From: Kwoniella bestiolae CBS 10118
Lineage: Eukaryota; Basidiomycota; Tremellomycetes; Tremellales; Cryptococcaceae
Direction of reading: 5' to 3'
Length of the DNA: 64,000 bases
Assembly: GCF_000512585.2 (NCBI RefSeq)
Contig: NC_089244.1
Coordinates: 372,001 to 436,000 of the forward strand
Position numbers and translations under genes: made by a program. Below the pieces are notes generated by a model, which saw nothing but the letters and a program-made list of their open reading frames with translations, searched no databases and was not told where the DNA came from. Shown piece after piece: positions 32,900-43,973 of this stretch. Position 1 is the stretch's first letter; the number at the start of each line of letters is the position of its first letter.

Positions 32900-34321
32900 C
32901 TAAACTAATTGTCGAAACGTAAGGCTTATTCTACCTTGCTTGATCGAAGGTTCTTTTGGTATCTCGTGCTATGATAGAGACGAGGGCGTTCGAGTCATCA
33001 TTTCTTCGTTTGATGAGATGTATAGAGCACGACGTCTTTCGGATCAGATCTGATTTTGGTCTCTGGATGGAATATGGACGGGGGACGGAATGTGAAACCC
33101 CAATTGTGGGAACATACCTTCCAGAATTCTTGGGTTCGTCCTATTCACCATGGCAAATCATCAGCTTCCTTTACAAAACAATACTGCATGGAGCAATAGG
33201 CAGCCTCACCTTGCATCACCACCAGACTACCATTGCCTAATCTGCATTGAGCGATACTGATCAGCAGAAACATCTTTTACAATTTCTTCAGACTACAGGA
33301 GGGGTGTCAGCGATGTCTGAAGCACTCACATCCAGCTTATGTTCTTTCTTGCCTCCAGCTCCTCCTCGACCTCTTTCGTCGGCATCGTCTGTTTGCCAGC
33401 CTTACTAGGTAACCTAGGGGACATGATGAACCTCCGTTCTGCTCCCAAAGAGATAGAAGCTATAACTAGGTTATTGAGATTATCGGAATGTTTGCTATCG
33501 TCACCACCAAACCCATTATCAGTACCCCCTCAATCTCCCCTGTACCTCACCACTATGTCCTACGGTGACATTGTCGGTACACACCCACTCACCCAATATA
33601 CACACTCCCATCATCATACCTATTCAACATACAGTGATTGAACCTTACTCCCAATTCCTCCTCCAGCTGTTTTCGTATCGTCTCCAATATCGGGGGAAAG
33701 GGGTAGTGCATAGTAATTTCTGAGCCGGAGTATGAGAGGGTGGCGTCGGGAACGGTGGAGTACGCTGCGATCTGGCGGGACTGGGGGAAGGTTCGCCCGT
33801 AGAGTTTGAGGGTGGGTTGGTCTGTTTTTTTATGTGTATAGCTTAGTATCTCTCGGTTTGATGAATTGAGTAGCATGAGGACCTACACCCTAATGATGCA
33901 GATATCAGCACCATGCTTGAAGATTGTGATTAGATGAGCTCACAGGTGTCTAAATTCAATAATTCGTCATACCATCCCTGCGCTTCTTCCGCTTCGATAA
34001 ACTATGCACGCCAATTACAAAACATAGACAATGATAAGCTATTGCTATTGTTGTAGCCATTTCGCAAGTAGAACCTTCCAAAGAGAGATTGATAGAGCTC
34101 ACATCAGGCTGATAGTACACATCCCCTCCATATCCCATATCTCCAACTTTCCACCGATCTACAAAACTAGGCAAGGTGACCTGCTGGAACTCGTCAGTCG
34201 GTTCATGCCTTGTCTGCGGTTTCGATTTTGATCTGCTGCTCGTTCGCGATTTCTTCGGCTCTGGCTCTGATGTGGGCGGTGGAGACAGGGAGGATGAGGA
34301 TGCTCGTTTCCTGCTTGGCAT
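32900..34321 (-). CDS. AlkB-family 2-oxoglutarate/Fe(II) dioxygenase
   Basis: Seven exons on the minus strand: 34321-34103, 34001-33944, 33821-33593, 33494-33330, 33241-33210, 33140-33118 and 32968-32900; 264 residues. AlkB enzymes oxidatively demethylate DNA or RNA. Landmarks: FIEAEEAQGWYDELLNLDTY, LKLYGRTFPQSRQIAAYST, FNHCMLNRYDDGSVYIGKHS (HxD iron ligands in KHSDN), LGNGSLVVMQGRTQEFWKHE (second iron His) and GRISLTFRQLV (2-oxoglutarate Arg and nucleotide-flipping-site Arg region). A basic N-terminus MPSRKRASSSSLS ... EPKKSRTSSRSKSK is a likely nuclear localisation signal. The 149-nt last intron is needed: its acceptor at 32969 gives the invariant HEIPK. It is closest in pattern to fungal ALKBH2/3-like repair enzymes; substrate unproven. 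Confidence 0.92.
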
Positions 34322-34648
34322 GGTGGATATGCAAATATGTGTTGAGTCAAGTAAGAGGAAGAGGACGGAATATCTATCGGGCTCGATCTCTATAGTGGAC
34401 ATGTATGGTGGAGGAGATCGAGTGGTGGGAAATTCAGGCACGGTTATATACGAAATGTTGAGAAATGAAAGATGAATGATGACAGAAGACCATCTTGCAT
34501 TTGCATGTATTTTACTGCATACTAACGGCTTCACTTCATCATACCTAAGCTGCCAAGTAGAACCATCACGGCCAAAGTGAAAGCACCCTCTGCACGTCCA
34601 CAACCGCAACATCAAATCCGACAGCCCATCTAATCCCTCTCCCTCAAC
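34322..34648. promoter_or_regulatory. divergent promoter, AlkB / membrane protein gene
   Basis: 327 bp between divergent start codons. Nothing specific recognised. Confidence 0.4.
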
Positions 34649-35885
34649 ATGTCCCTATCCGACCTTGCCGAACCCTCTTCTTCATCCTCTTCCTCTACTC
34701 TGCTACCATCTTCGCAATCTACCAACCCACCACCAACACGAATATCACTCACCGTACCCACCTCTCTCCTCATCTTACCTCCTACAGCAGCTTTGATAGG
34801 CCTTTCAATAGGTCTGGTCAGAGGAGGCAACAAATCGAGGTTGAGATTTTTGGCTGAGAATGCACATAGGCAGCCAAAGACGGTACAAGGATGGGTGAGT
34901 TCGCTTCTATCCCCCTACCAATATTTCGATGTGAACAAACTTCCATAGACTGTCTGCCTCAGCTTCTTCGAATACAACACTATGATCATCATAATCCCTC
35001 GTCCCGTCTTGCTTCAAAATTCTTACTCGTCGCATCCGGAGGAAGAGGATATCCAATATACCAGAGACGATACTGATCACTTTTCACTCTAATGCGATAG
35101 TACTTTTACACCAAAACGCGAAACTACCGTGTCTTCTTCGGCGCCGCCAAAACAGGATCGAAATATGCCCTAGGCCTTGGAGGGGCGACGGCAACTTACG
35201 TCCTATTAGACGAGAGTATAGGATACCTCCGGGAGTGTATGACTGGTCCAAGGGGGGTGCAGGATCCTACACCTGGTGGTAGGGGCTTACTGGAGGATAG
35301 GGAGAGGAAAGAGAGAGTTAGTTGGAGGAGGGGTGGGAGCGCTTGGGAAGATGGGGGGATTGCTGGGGGGTTGATGGGGCTGGGTGTTGGGGTTGGATGT
35401 GGGTTTGATCCCTTTTACATATCCCATTCCCATTACCGTTCCCATTCCTGTCTGTATCCGTCACTTGGTGCAGCTCAGGCTCGAAGTCAACGTCTTACAC
35501 ATTAGACCATCAATATCCCACGATCATACGTCTTTGGTCAAGCTGATTTTCTATATCCTCTGTAGACCGCCTACCTCGTCCGCTCTTCATCCGCTCAATC
35601 CTCATGGGAACTCTCTTAGGCGCATTGACATCTACGATGCAAATCGCCCAAGCTCACATAGGCAAACTACGCCAGGAGGAAGAGGCGAAAGTCCCAAAAC
35701 CCGAACCAGAACCGCGGGCAGTAGTAAGCACGACGGAAGGGGTCGTCCCTCCGCCTGCAGATGTAGAGAGGGAAGAGAGTCTGGTGGATCCTAGAAGGGG
35801 AGTGATGGCTGTTGATCAGATACCGTTGGATGACGATGAGGGGAAGAGCTGGTTTGGGAGACTGAGAAGTAAGATTGGGATATAG
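34649..35885 (+). CDS. putative membrane protein, perhaps mitochondrial
   Basis: Exons 34649-34894, 35101-35398 and 35566-35885; 287 residues. Hydrophobic segments: LTVPTSLLILPPTAALIGLS followed by IGLVRGG, a Gly/Ala-rich KYALGLGGATATYVLLDESI, AGGLMGLGVGVG, and in exon 3 LPRPLFIRSILMGTLLGALT. The small-residue packing (GLGGATATYVLLDESIGYLR) resembles Tim17/Tim22/Tim23-type segments, but I do not see their full motif set, so this is only a suggestion. The N-terminus is Ser-rich, the C-terminus is charged and Pro-rich. The exon 2 donor GTGGGT after GGAT gives frame; an adjacent GTTTGA does not. The gene ends only 26 bp from its convergent neighbour. Confidence 0.65.
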
Positions 35886-35911
35886 TATAATACATGTACA
35901 TGATGCATTTG

Positions 35912-36806
35912 TCATGAGGGGACGTAATATGGTACAATCATTTGGATGATATGGACAATGGTGTTTTGCCATGGGGAGAAGGTATACAAATATGACGTGT
36001 TCATGGTCAATGGGAAGGAGGTGATCGAGAGTAATGATAAGGCATTACACCTAATGTGCGACGGGTTGACCTTGATCTTGACCTGATGCGATGGGTCCAG
36101 TTGATGAGATGAGGACGACGTCTTCTGAGCAGACATCGCCGATTTCTTATACGCGACAATGGTCTGATCAGCCTCGCTGTTGTATGAATACCCTAAGCTA
36201 TACAACTCACCAACATTCCATCGATCAACAATCTCACTCTCCCACAAATCCCCATCCTTCTTCCCCCCTCCCCCTCCTCGGGTAAGCTTGGAGGTAGAAA
36301 GAAGTGGACCAGCTGCAGATCGAGGTTGATTCTTCCTTGTTCGTCTATTTCTTGGTTGCTGCAATGTACCGATGAATGATCTGTATCAGCCCTGATGCAC
36401 CCCATAGCAATAGATAATCCCTGCACCCCAGCGCAGGAGGTATGATCATAGTACTTACCTTTCCCTTCCTTGATCCACTGTCCGTGACCTTCCCTTTCCC
36501 CATCCCATCACCATCACCGGTAGAGGCGGCATGAACCTGTCCTTCTTCCTCTTCTTCATCAGAAAAACCCATAATCTCCTCACCCTCCTCCAACGCACCA
36601 TCCTGGAATTCCCCAAGCTCCTCGCTGTCCGAGTCGGTGTCTGATAAGTGCTCTTGATCATCTACATCTACATCCATCGAAGTGCTCTTCATCAATGGAT
36701 GGGGTCTACTGGCTCCGAGTCCGGCTGTGGGGGAAGGAGGGAGTTCGTCGGCTGAGGGTCGGACGGGCGTGGAATTGTGTGATGAAGGTGGGGTGAGGTC
36801 GGCCAT
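35912..36806 (-). CDS. unrecognised acidic protein, probably nuclear
   Basis: Exons 36806-36459 and 36358-35912, 264 residues. The first exon is strongly acidic (EHLSDTDSDSEELGEFQDGA, GFSDEEEEEGQVH) with SP/TP sites. The second begins basic (QQPRNRRTRKNQPRSAAG), has a Gly run GGGGGKKDGD and then a possibly conserved block LWESEIVDRWNVGELYSLGY. The tail beyond about residue 210 is hydrophobic and atypical, so a further intron near the 3' end or an earlier stop is possible. I do not recognise the family; the acidic/basic pairing is common in chromatin and ribosome-assembly proteins. Confidence 0.6.
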
Positions 36807-37154
36807 CGTAGTATGCTAGAGGCAATATTCTTTCAAATGGGGATGTACTTGGCAGTTTTGGACTGATGATATTGTATAAGAAGTAGAAGAGGAAAGAGCA
36901 GAAGAAAGAGGTTGATGGATTGGTATGGTGGTTGAGTGACGTGAGCAGTGAAAGTGGAGGTCGGACCACTTGGTCGTTGTTTTTGTATTCACCTTGAATG
37001 GTTCTCTGCCGTTCATACCACCTTGCATCTATACTGTAACGACACACGATTCACCAGAAATCAAGATAGGAAGCCGGAGAGCGCAAGGATACGATCTATC
37101 TATCTAATCAACTCAAATATCATAGAACAACGAACCAAGACGAGCAACACTATA
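36807..37154. promoter_or_regulatory. divergent promoter region
   Basis: 348 bp between the acidic-protein gene (minus) and the PAC4-like gene (plus). A GTGACGTGAGC word near 36937 contains an ACGTG core; no firm site call. Confidence 0.35.
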
Positions 37155-37835
37155 ATGTCCCTCGAACCCACCATAAACACCCACCACACCACCCTCCCCT
37201 CTCCCATACTCAACTCCCCTTCATTCGTATTCCACCTCACAAGGCTGGTAGATACATTGATGATATGGGTGGGCACTGGATCTCCATCCGATACAAGCGA
37301 GGGCGTGATAGTGTCCGAAAAGAAGTTGGCGAATGATTGGGCGGTAGCTATGCCTTCTAGGGGGGTGAGTATTTCCATTGCGTCATTAAGTGTACTATGA
37401 TCTCAAGCTGATATAGTTATGTATGCGATCACAGAACATACCGGTCACTTCCACATCTGTGTATAGAGCTACGGCGAACGATCATGCTTTGGGGATGTCC
37501 CAGCGGTTGGGTGGGTATTCTTCCATCTAAACCATCCAGTTAAATATTCTGACCATACTATGCCATGGTATGACCGAGCCCAATTCGTTTGCCCCACGTT
37601 CACACCAGCTCAAGCTGGACAGTGAGAAGTATATGCTAATTCACTTGATTTGCCAATAGCTCACAAATTCCCAAATAATCAGATACATCTCTCCCTATCC
37701 CTCCCATCCTCTATGACCTCGCAGAGCGGACCTAATCTGGATCCATACGCCAGTAAGCTGATACTGGTGATGGAGAAGAAGCTTGGAAATTGGTTGGGCC
37801 AGGTTTTGGAGGCAGAGAAGAACGGTGCGGCGTAG
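37155..37835 (+). CDS. proteasome assembly chaperone 4-like protein
   Basis: Exons 37155-37364, 37435-37510 and 37660-37835; 153 residues. PAC3-PAC4 (Irc25-Poc4 in yeast) guide alpha-ring assembly of the 20S proteasome. The PAC4 pattern is visible: FVFHLTRLVDTLMIWVGTGS in the first half, then KKLANDWAVAMPSRGNIPVT, SVYRATANDHALGMSQRLAH and a C-terminal helix LVMEKKLGNWLGQVL. Length fits the family (about 120-160). The family is weakly conserved, so the call rests on the order strand-WVGTG-LA.DWA.AMP-helix rather than on invariant residues. Confidence 0.72.
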
Positions 37836-38208
37836 GTGAGTGTGGCACGAGCGCAGAAGTGGGGGAGGGAGTGTAAGATATAGTACGATACCATGCATGT
37901 ATATCATCCATCGTCCGATATAATCTGAGAGCGAGGCTCATTGATCTCATGGCAGGAGCTCAGAAGTGATGCATGCCAATCATGAGAGTGTCATTGCAAA
38001 GAAGATCAACAGATAATATCGTACCATTGTTATTTATTACTATCGTACCATAATATGGGATCTCGCTCGATTGCCATCATACGCGCCAAACTTTAAACAT
38101 CCACCGTCCATCATCATCATCATCACAAAAACATCAACTGACAAACTGATCTTCTCTTTCTCTCTTCATATCCAATACATCTACATATAATCACAAACAC
38201 CACTCAAG
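37836..38208. other. intergenic region before ERG24
   Basis: PAC4-like 3' flank and ERG24 promoter/leader, with a short ATC repeat near 38110-38125. I looked for a sterol-response element of Sre1 type and did not find a convincing one. Confidence 0.4.
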
Positions 38209-40282
38209 ATGTCAGACCCCCAACCCTCAAATGAGGAAGGAACAACCACAACAGTCATAACAGCTACCACCCACCTCACCCTCCCTGCCCACCCCGTCCC
38301 ACTGACATACGAAGAGCTCAATCCCAAATCCCAACCCCTCGAATTCTTCGGTCCAATCGGGACATTTGCCATCTCCCTCTTAGCTCCCTTGTTCACATAC
38401 ATATTCTTCTACACTTGCAACGATGCTGTGGGATGTACACCCACCACGTTGAATGGGTGGAAACACGCTTGGAACCTTGTCGGTAACTTCCCCTCGGCAG
38501 CGGGGTATCTGTGGGAATGGAAGGCTTTTGCGGTATATCTGGGGTGGTACGTTTATTGTATTGTTTGTTGGAAGGTGCTTCCTGGGGATGAGATTAAGGG
38601 GAATTTGTTAAGGGATGGTACGAGGAAGAGCTATAAGATGAATGGTGAGTGAACTTTTGCGCTTCATCCTATAGTTACTTCTTCCAATCATATCCCCATA
38701 TTGCATTTTCAACCAACTGGGAGCGGATCTCTCCTCACTGTACCTCAACTTATATGATGATGTGACCACAAAGACCTGATAGTCCTCGCATCGGTTGGGC
38801 GCTAACACCGTTGAACCTACTTCAGGCCTATACACCCTCATCCTCACTCTGGGTCTCTCGCTCGGTATCCTCCTCAACCCTGGTGGTATCGAGCTATACA
38901 CATGGCTGTACGACCACTGGGTACCATTGGTATCTTCTAGTCTTGCCATGGCTACATTCCAGGCATTGTGGGTGTACGGGTATAGTTATTATAATGGAGA
39001 ATTATTGGCTTTGGGCGGTAACTCTGGTAATTTCTTCTATGATGTGAGTGTACGATTCCTTATTATTTCACTTGAACGCTTCACTCATGTCCCGTAACGG
39101 ACAGTTCTTCATGGGCAGACCTCTCAACCCGCACCCTCCATTCTTCCCTTCATTCGATATCAAAACTTTCAACGAGGTTCGACCAGGTATGATCCTCTGG
39201 CTGTTACTCAACATCTCATGCGCTTGCGAACAATACCTCCGACTGGGCACTATCACAGACTCGATGTGGGTCGTATTGATATTTGAGGGGTGGTACACTG
39301 TTGATTGTTTGATCCAAGAGGTGAGTGCTGTCGTGTTCGAAAACAGGTCCTACTCGCTCAATAACAAGAGAGCCCTTGGACCACCTTGCTGATACGTCAT
39401 CTTACCACAGCACACAATCCTAAACCAAATGGACATAACAACAGACGGATTCGGCTTCATGCTTTCCATGGGCGACCTGACCTGGGTCCCCTTTACTTAC
39501 GGTCTCCAAGCTAGATTCCTAGCTTTCCACCCTGTGAAGATGGGTCCAGTCTACACTACGATCGTAGTTGCCATTACACTCGTAGGGAACTATATCTTCA
39601 GACAGGCTAATAATGAGAAAGGGAATTTCAGAGCGGGAAAGAATCCCAAGAGTGAGTGGTACAACATAAATCGAAATATCATGACGAGCGGTGTCATCGG
39701 ATGCTGATGGTTTGTACGGCTTAGACCTCGAGTACATGACTACTGAACGAGGTACCAAGCTTTTGACGTCGGGATGGTGGGGTCGATCAAGACATCCTGT
39801 GAGCTTTACTTCTCCTTTTGCCGAAGAGGAATGATAGCTTATGATCCTTATGTGCACGTAGAACTACTTCGGCGATTGGCTCATGGCGTGAGTACTCGCT
39901 CTTCATCCGTTCCCTCATATCTGAGCATACTGATGCTAATCAACTTAATCTTACCATTCTAGCCTTGGATGGTGTCTCCCCACTGGGTTCTCCACACCTT
40001 TGACATACTATTACATCGTCTACTTCGTCATTCTCCTGCTTCATAGGCAAATACGAGATGATGAGGCTTGTAGACACAAGTATGGCAAGGATTGGGACAA
40101 GGTGGGTCCTGAGCTTTTCACTTGATATATCAGGTGATCTATACTGATATTATGAATGGGTAGTACTGCGAGAAAGTCCCTTATAAGATCATCCCATACG
40201 TTGTGAGTCACCTTCAGTTGGTTGATCAGCTTAACGAGGATTAACAGCTGATCATGCGATGTTGCTGTTTGTGTAGTACTAA
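38209..40282 (+). CDS. ERG24: delta(14)-sterol reductase
   Basis: Nine exons: 38209-38644, 38826-39043, 39105-39320, 39411-39651, 39725-39798, 39862-39887, 39963-40101, 40164-40202 and 40277-40282; 464 residues. Reduces the C14 double bond after Erg11 in ergosterol synthesis, in the ER membrane with NADPH. Multiple transmembrane helices and family blocks are seen: EFFGPIGTFAISLLAPLFTY, FFMGRPLNPHPPFFPSFDIK, GFGFMLSMGDLTWVPFTYGL, LLTSGWWGRSRHPNYFGDWL, LGWCLPTGFSTPLTYYYIVY, and DDEACRHKYGKDWDKYCEKV with the C-terminal KVPYKIIPYVY. The last exon holds a single Tyr codon and the stop. The SRHPNYFGD and KYGKDWDKYC blocks carry residues of the NADPH site in sterol reductases. Target of morpholine fungicides in the family. 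Confidence 0.96.
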
Positions 40283-41001
40283 ACCTTATGGATATGCAGC
40301 GATCACGGGGTTTTGCTGGGATGCAAGTGAAAGTAGGAGTGACGAGCAGCGGGAGATGATATGGCTAGGGGCTAGTACAGTCTTAATGCGAGGTGAACAG
40401 GTTCCTGGGAAGGAAGGAACGAAGGAGTCGGTAGGATCTACAAGTTATCTATATTTTAGATATATACCTATACCTAGAGGATCGTTGGGATTCCGGAAAG
40501 GAAAGGAGTGGAACGGTAAGATAACACATATATATAGGCAAACAACATTCTTGAATAATCGTTCTCTTACAAAGATGCATCCACAATCCATTTTTAACAT
40601 GATTATACGTTTCTCCCGCACATACTCAAGTAAGCAGTGTATAGACAGCCATTCAGGTTCAAGACTGACGATGACTCGGGGCCTTCGATCGGTGATTTCC
40701 ACTGTCCATTGTGTATATCAGTGGGTGATCAATTTGTTTGCCATACTGTAAGTTACAAGCCCTAAACAACCTTGGAGCTTGGTTGCTATCGACGTGAGTG
40801 AAGGCATCTAGCCAGTGACGTTTATTCTCAGCTGTTGTACATTTCTGCTGCTGTCTCATTTCTTACATCATGCGACACAAGAGCATATTTGGTGATATAA
40901 GCAAATAATGCCATCTCATCAAATCAAAAGCATCGTACAACGTATTAACGTATATACTAGCTAGCTACCTAAGCAATCCGATCCCATCTACAGCCCAAAA
41001 C
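40283..41001. other. convergent intergenic region, ERG24/RPS3
   Basis: 719 bp of two 3' flanks, AT-rich with TATATATAC words near 40445-40470. ORFs here lack coding character and I see no RNA gene. Confidence 0.4.
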
Positions 41002-42313
41002 TTAGTATTGACCCTCAGCGGCAGGAGCTTCTTGAGGTTGTTGAGCTTGTTGTTGAGGAGGGGGGATGGCTTGGACTTGGGGTTCCTTGTGTTCGGATCG
41101 GATCTCGATGGCACCTTCTGGCTTAGGTCTGAGGTGGAAGCAACACGAGCGTCAGCGAGTGTGTTCCTTCTTTTTTTCCTTTTCCATTCCATGACCATGC
41201 AAAATTAGATAAGAAAACGTTTGCACTCACTCAACCATGTTGATAACATCAGGCAAGTTCTTGCTAGGACCTTGTCTTCCCTCGGGATCGAAGGGCTTCA
41301 TAATCTTGACCTTGATACCCAACACACCCTGTCTGAGGAGCACGTGTCTGACGGCGTAGTCGATGTAGTCGGCGGCGGGCTGACCAGAGTGGACCATGAA
41401 TCCGTCGGTGAATTTCATGGACTTGGCTCGGGCGGCTCGGAGTTTACCTGAGACGACGACTTCACAACCCTTGGCACCGGATTCCATGACGAATCGGAGG
41501 ACACCGTAACAGGCTCTGTAAGAACAACACGAGCGTCAGCGAGTGTTGTTGAGCGTAAAATACACAATATCATACCCCAGCATGATACGACATAGACGAG
41601 GAGTAGTAGAGCACAGAGGAAACACCAATTATTGATATACCCAATGATCCCCCTACTACTCCTCACACAGACCGCTAAGAGAGACCATCAACTCACCTTC
41701 GCATAGCAAGACCACCGAGCAACTTGTATCTGAGCGACTCGGCTTGAGCCACAGCGGACAAACCTCTGAATTGAACCTTCTCGGCATAGAGTTCCAAAGA
41801 GTTCTCGGGGAACTTGAACCTCTTCTCGACGAGGGCCTTCAATTCTCTGATTCTTCGTCCCTTCTCACCGAGGACATCTTGGGTGTGGGTGGCTCGGATG
41901 ATGATTTCGGTTCGGGCGTGGGTGACTCGTACTTCACAGCCTGAGTATCCCTCTTCGGCGAGTTCTCGGGTGCTGCGGGTGGGTGGAAAAGGTTGCGATG
42001 AAATTCATGTTGAATAGGAAGTATAACACACCGATCGAGTGAGTTAATGGTAGGATTGAGAAAATGGAAAGGGGATGGTAAGATCAGCATGGTGTTCTTC
42101 TAATTGCTACATCATCCTATAGTCTCGATCCCATCTATCCATCTATCATCCTATTTCCTATTTCATTCCCTTCATCCATCGCTCATTCGTTACACACTTT
42201 TCATCCGCCTTCGATCAGATAAACCACACTCACAAGAACTCGTTGAGCTCAGCTTGGAACACACCGTCAGCGACGAACTTTCTCTTCTTTGAGATTTGTT
42301 GGGAAGAAGCCAT
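41002..42313 (-). CDS. RPS3: 40S ribosomal protein uS3
   Basis: Exons 42313-42234, 41972-41697, 41515-41231 and 41128-41002; 255 residues. Component of the 40S subunit at the mRNA entry channel. The start MASSQQISKKRKFVADGVFQ, FFTRELAEEGYSGCEVRV, the KH-domain loop with GEKGRRIREL, GLAMRRACYGVLRFVMESGA, GCEVVVSGKLRAARAKSMKF and the C-domain GVLGIKVKIMKPFDPEGRQG are all unambiguous. The tail is Gln/Pro-rich and ends AAEGQY. Introns are long for this genome (261, 181 and 102 nt). Introns 2 and 3 carry the same 22-nt sequence around their branch sites. I looked for box C/D snoRNAs in the introns and found no complete set. Confidence 0.98.
41141..41162 (-). repeat. 22-nt branch-site element, RPS3 intron 3 copy
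   Basis: Identical over 22 nt to 41525-41546. In transcript sense it reads ACACTCGCTGACGCTCGTGTTG and includes the branch-site word CTGAC; it begins 11 nt from the 3' splice site. The ACAC and GTGT ends can pair around the CTGAC loop. Confidence 0.85.
41525..41546 (-). repeat. 22-nt branch-site element, RPS3 intron 2 copy
   Basis: Second copy of the element, 8 nt from the 3' splice site of intron 2. Here the flanking CAAC and GTTG extend the possible stem by a further few pairs. Confidence 0.85.
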
Positions 42314-42802
42314 TTTGGATGTTTTTTTGAGGGATAGAGGAAAAAGTATCAATAGTCAAGATATCGATATGTGATGAAAAGAGGAGGAGAGTATGGGGTA
42401 GGAGAGAACCAGCGAGCAAGCAGCAACGAGTGAGCAGTAGCAGTACCAAGTCAGAGGCAAAATGCATACTCACTGCAATACTACGTACGATTCATTGAAA
42501 ATCCTCGATGGTGGTAATTGGCAGTTTCTTGTCGGAGTTTGAAGTGGTTAATCGGGATTATATCAGTGGCACTGTTATGGCACTACCTGCTAAGCGGTAT
42601 CAGTCACACACCCTGTTCGCCATTATCAGGCACACCACACCTCGGTCGCGTGTTGATGCACGCATATGGGATGCATGCTAGTAGCTGCGAGGTAATTGTT
42701 GACAAAACCAAGAAGACGTACATTGCTCATCATCATCATCTATAGTGCAGCACATGTCATCAGCTCATCAACCGCAGATAACTATATAGCCCATAGTCCA
42801 CA
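42314..42802. promoter_or_regulatory. divergent promoter, RPS3 / KEI1
   Basis: 489 bp between divergent start codons. The RPS3 leader (about 42314-42470) is pyrimidine-rich in its own sense. No RNA gene seen. Confidence 0.45.
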
Positions 42803-43973
42803 ATGAAACTCACCTTCAGGTGGCCAGGAGGATCAAATCCCGTGTTCTCGTCTTTCTTGGGATTGCTGGATATCAAGTTGGGTATGTCTATCAGACTCAT
42901 CGCAGATGGGCGTATGAGCTGACAATTATGCTATCACATCAGGTGCTGAGATTATCCTTCTCTTCGGTGTGAGCTTTCATGATGATGCCAGTGCTTTACA
43001 GCTCGCGAAGCTTACCTTATTCCCTCGTTCGAATAGCTCGTCAACAAAGTAGCTGGATTATACGGATTGATAACCATCTTAGTCGGAGGGACCTTCAGTC
43101 AACTACTATTCTATGCGTACTCTACTGGAACGTTATTCGCTTTCCTGTGGGGACTGAAAGTGGTCAAATCTGTAAGTCAAGTCTCCCAACAACCCCATCT
43201 CTTACCCTACTGCATTATATCCAGATTGACCCAAACGAATGAATGATTTCCTGACGTATCCCTGATCCCAACCCGTCAATAGGAATCCGCCTCCCCCACC
43301 CTCGTCCTATCTCATCTATACACATTCGACCACATCATCCTAACGATATTCCACTACATCTTCTACCTTCATTACTGGTACGTTGTCCCGCACGATGGTC
43401 GACGGACCGCCAACTCGCAAGCCCAGCAGGACCTGATCGAACTTGCTTTATCTCGGGGGGAGATAAGTCAGCCAAATACGGATCAAGAGAATGAGGGATT
43501 GGACGAGTTGAGGGCGGCGTTGGCAGGGGAGATTTGGGAGAGGGAAAAGGTTTTTGCGGGGTGGACGTTGATTGTTGGGTGGTTGATTAAGGTGTGTTGG
43601 GGAGTCCCTTTTTTCTTCACTCCTACATACCAATACCAACGAGATTTCCCGATATCTCTATATCTGATCGAAGGGTAGATATATGGAATGGATCACAGCT
43701 GATATTGGATATGTACAGATCTACTTTATAATCCTCCTATACTCCTACGCAGCCCACCTCAAATCCTCCACATACCATACCCTCCCACTCACCTTCCGAG
43801 GCAAAGCTACGACCATCGCACATCCCACGACGCAGGAGGATGAGATTGAGCTGGCCAGAGCGGAGGAAGCAGCCAGGTTGTCCTCCGAGGATATAACGCA
43901 GAATGGCACGAGCAAAGGGAAGGGAAAGGGCAAGGGGAAAGGGAAGGAGGAAGATGATTTCTCTTGGGATTAG
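42803..43973 (+). CDS. KEI1: inositol phosphorylceramide synthase regulatory subunit
   Basis: Exons 42803-42881, 42943-42968, 43037-43171, 43283-43591 and 43719-43973; 267 residues. Kei1 is the Golgi partner of Aur1 and is needed for inositol phosphorylceramide synthase activity. The family core is clear: FLGLLDIKLGAEIILLFG, VNKVAGLYGLITILVGGTFS, LLFYAYSTGTLFAFLWGLKV, then HLYTFDHIILTIFHYIFYLH and, after a charged lumenal or cytosolic segment, GWTLIVGWLIKIYFIILLYS. The C-terminal part contains a (KG)5 run and ends KEEDDFSWD. Yeast Kei1 is cut by Kex2; I see no clear KR site in the equivalent position. A 26-nt exon (exon 2) is among the shortest in the window. Confidence 0.92.

Noticed and set aside
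33339..33641. 100-residue plus-strand frame
   Set aside because: Antisense shadow of AlkB exons 3 and 2, which have clear catalytic motifs on the minus strand.
33840..33895. Possible small exon of the AlkB gene starting after CATTAG or GTGTAG
   Set aside because: No donor restores the frame; splicing 33944 directly to 33821 gives LNLDTYQPTLKLYGR, which fits the family.
41516..42233. Intronic box C/D snoRNA in RPS3 introns 1 and 2
   Set aside because: ATGATG and CTGA words occur in intron 1 but not with proper C, D, C' and D' spacing or a terminal stem.
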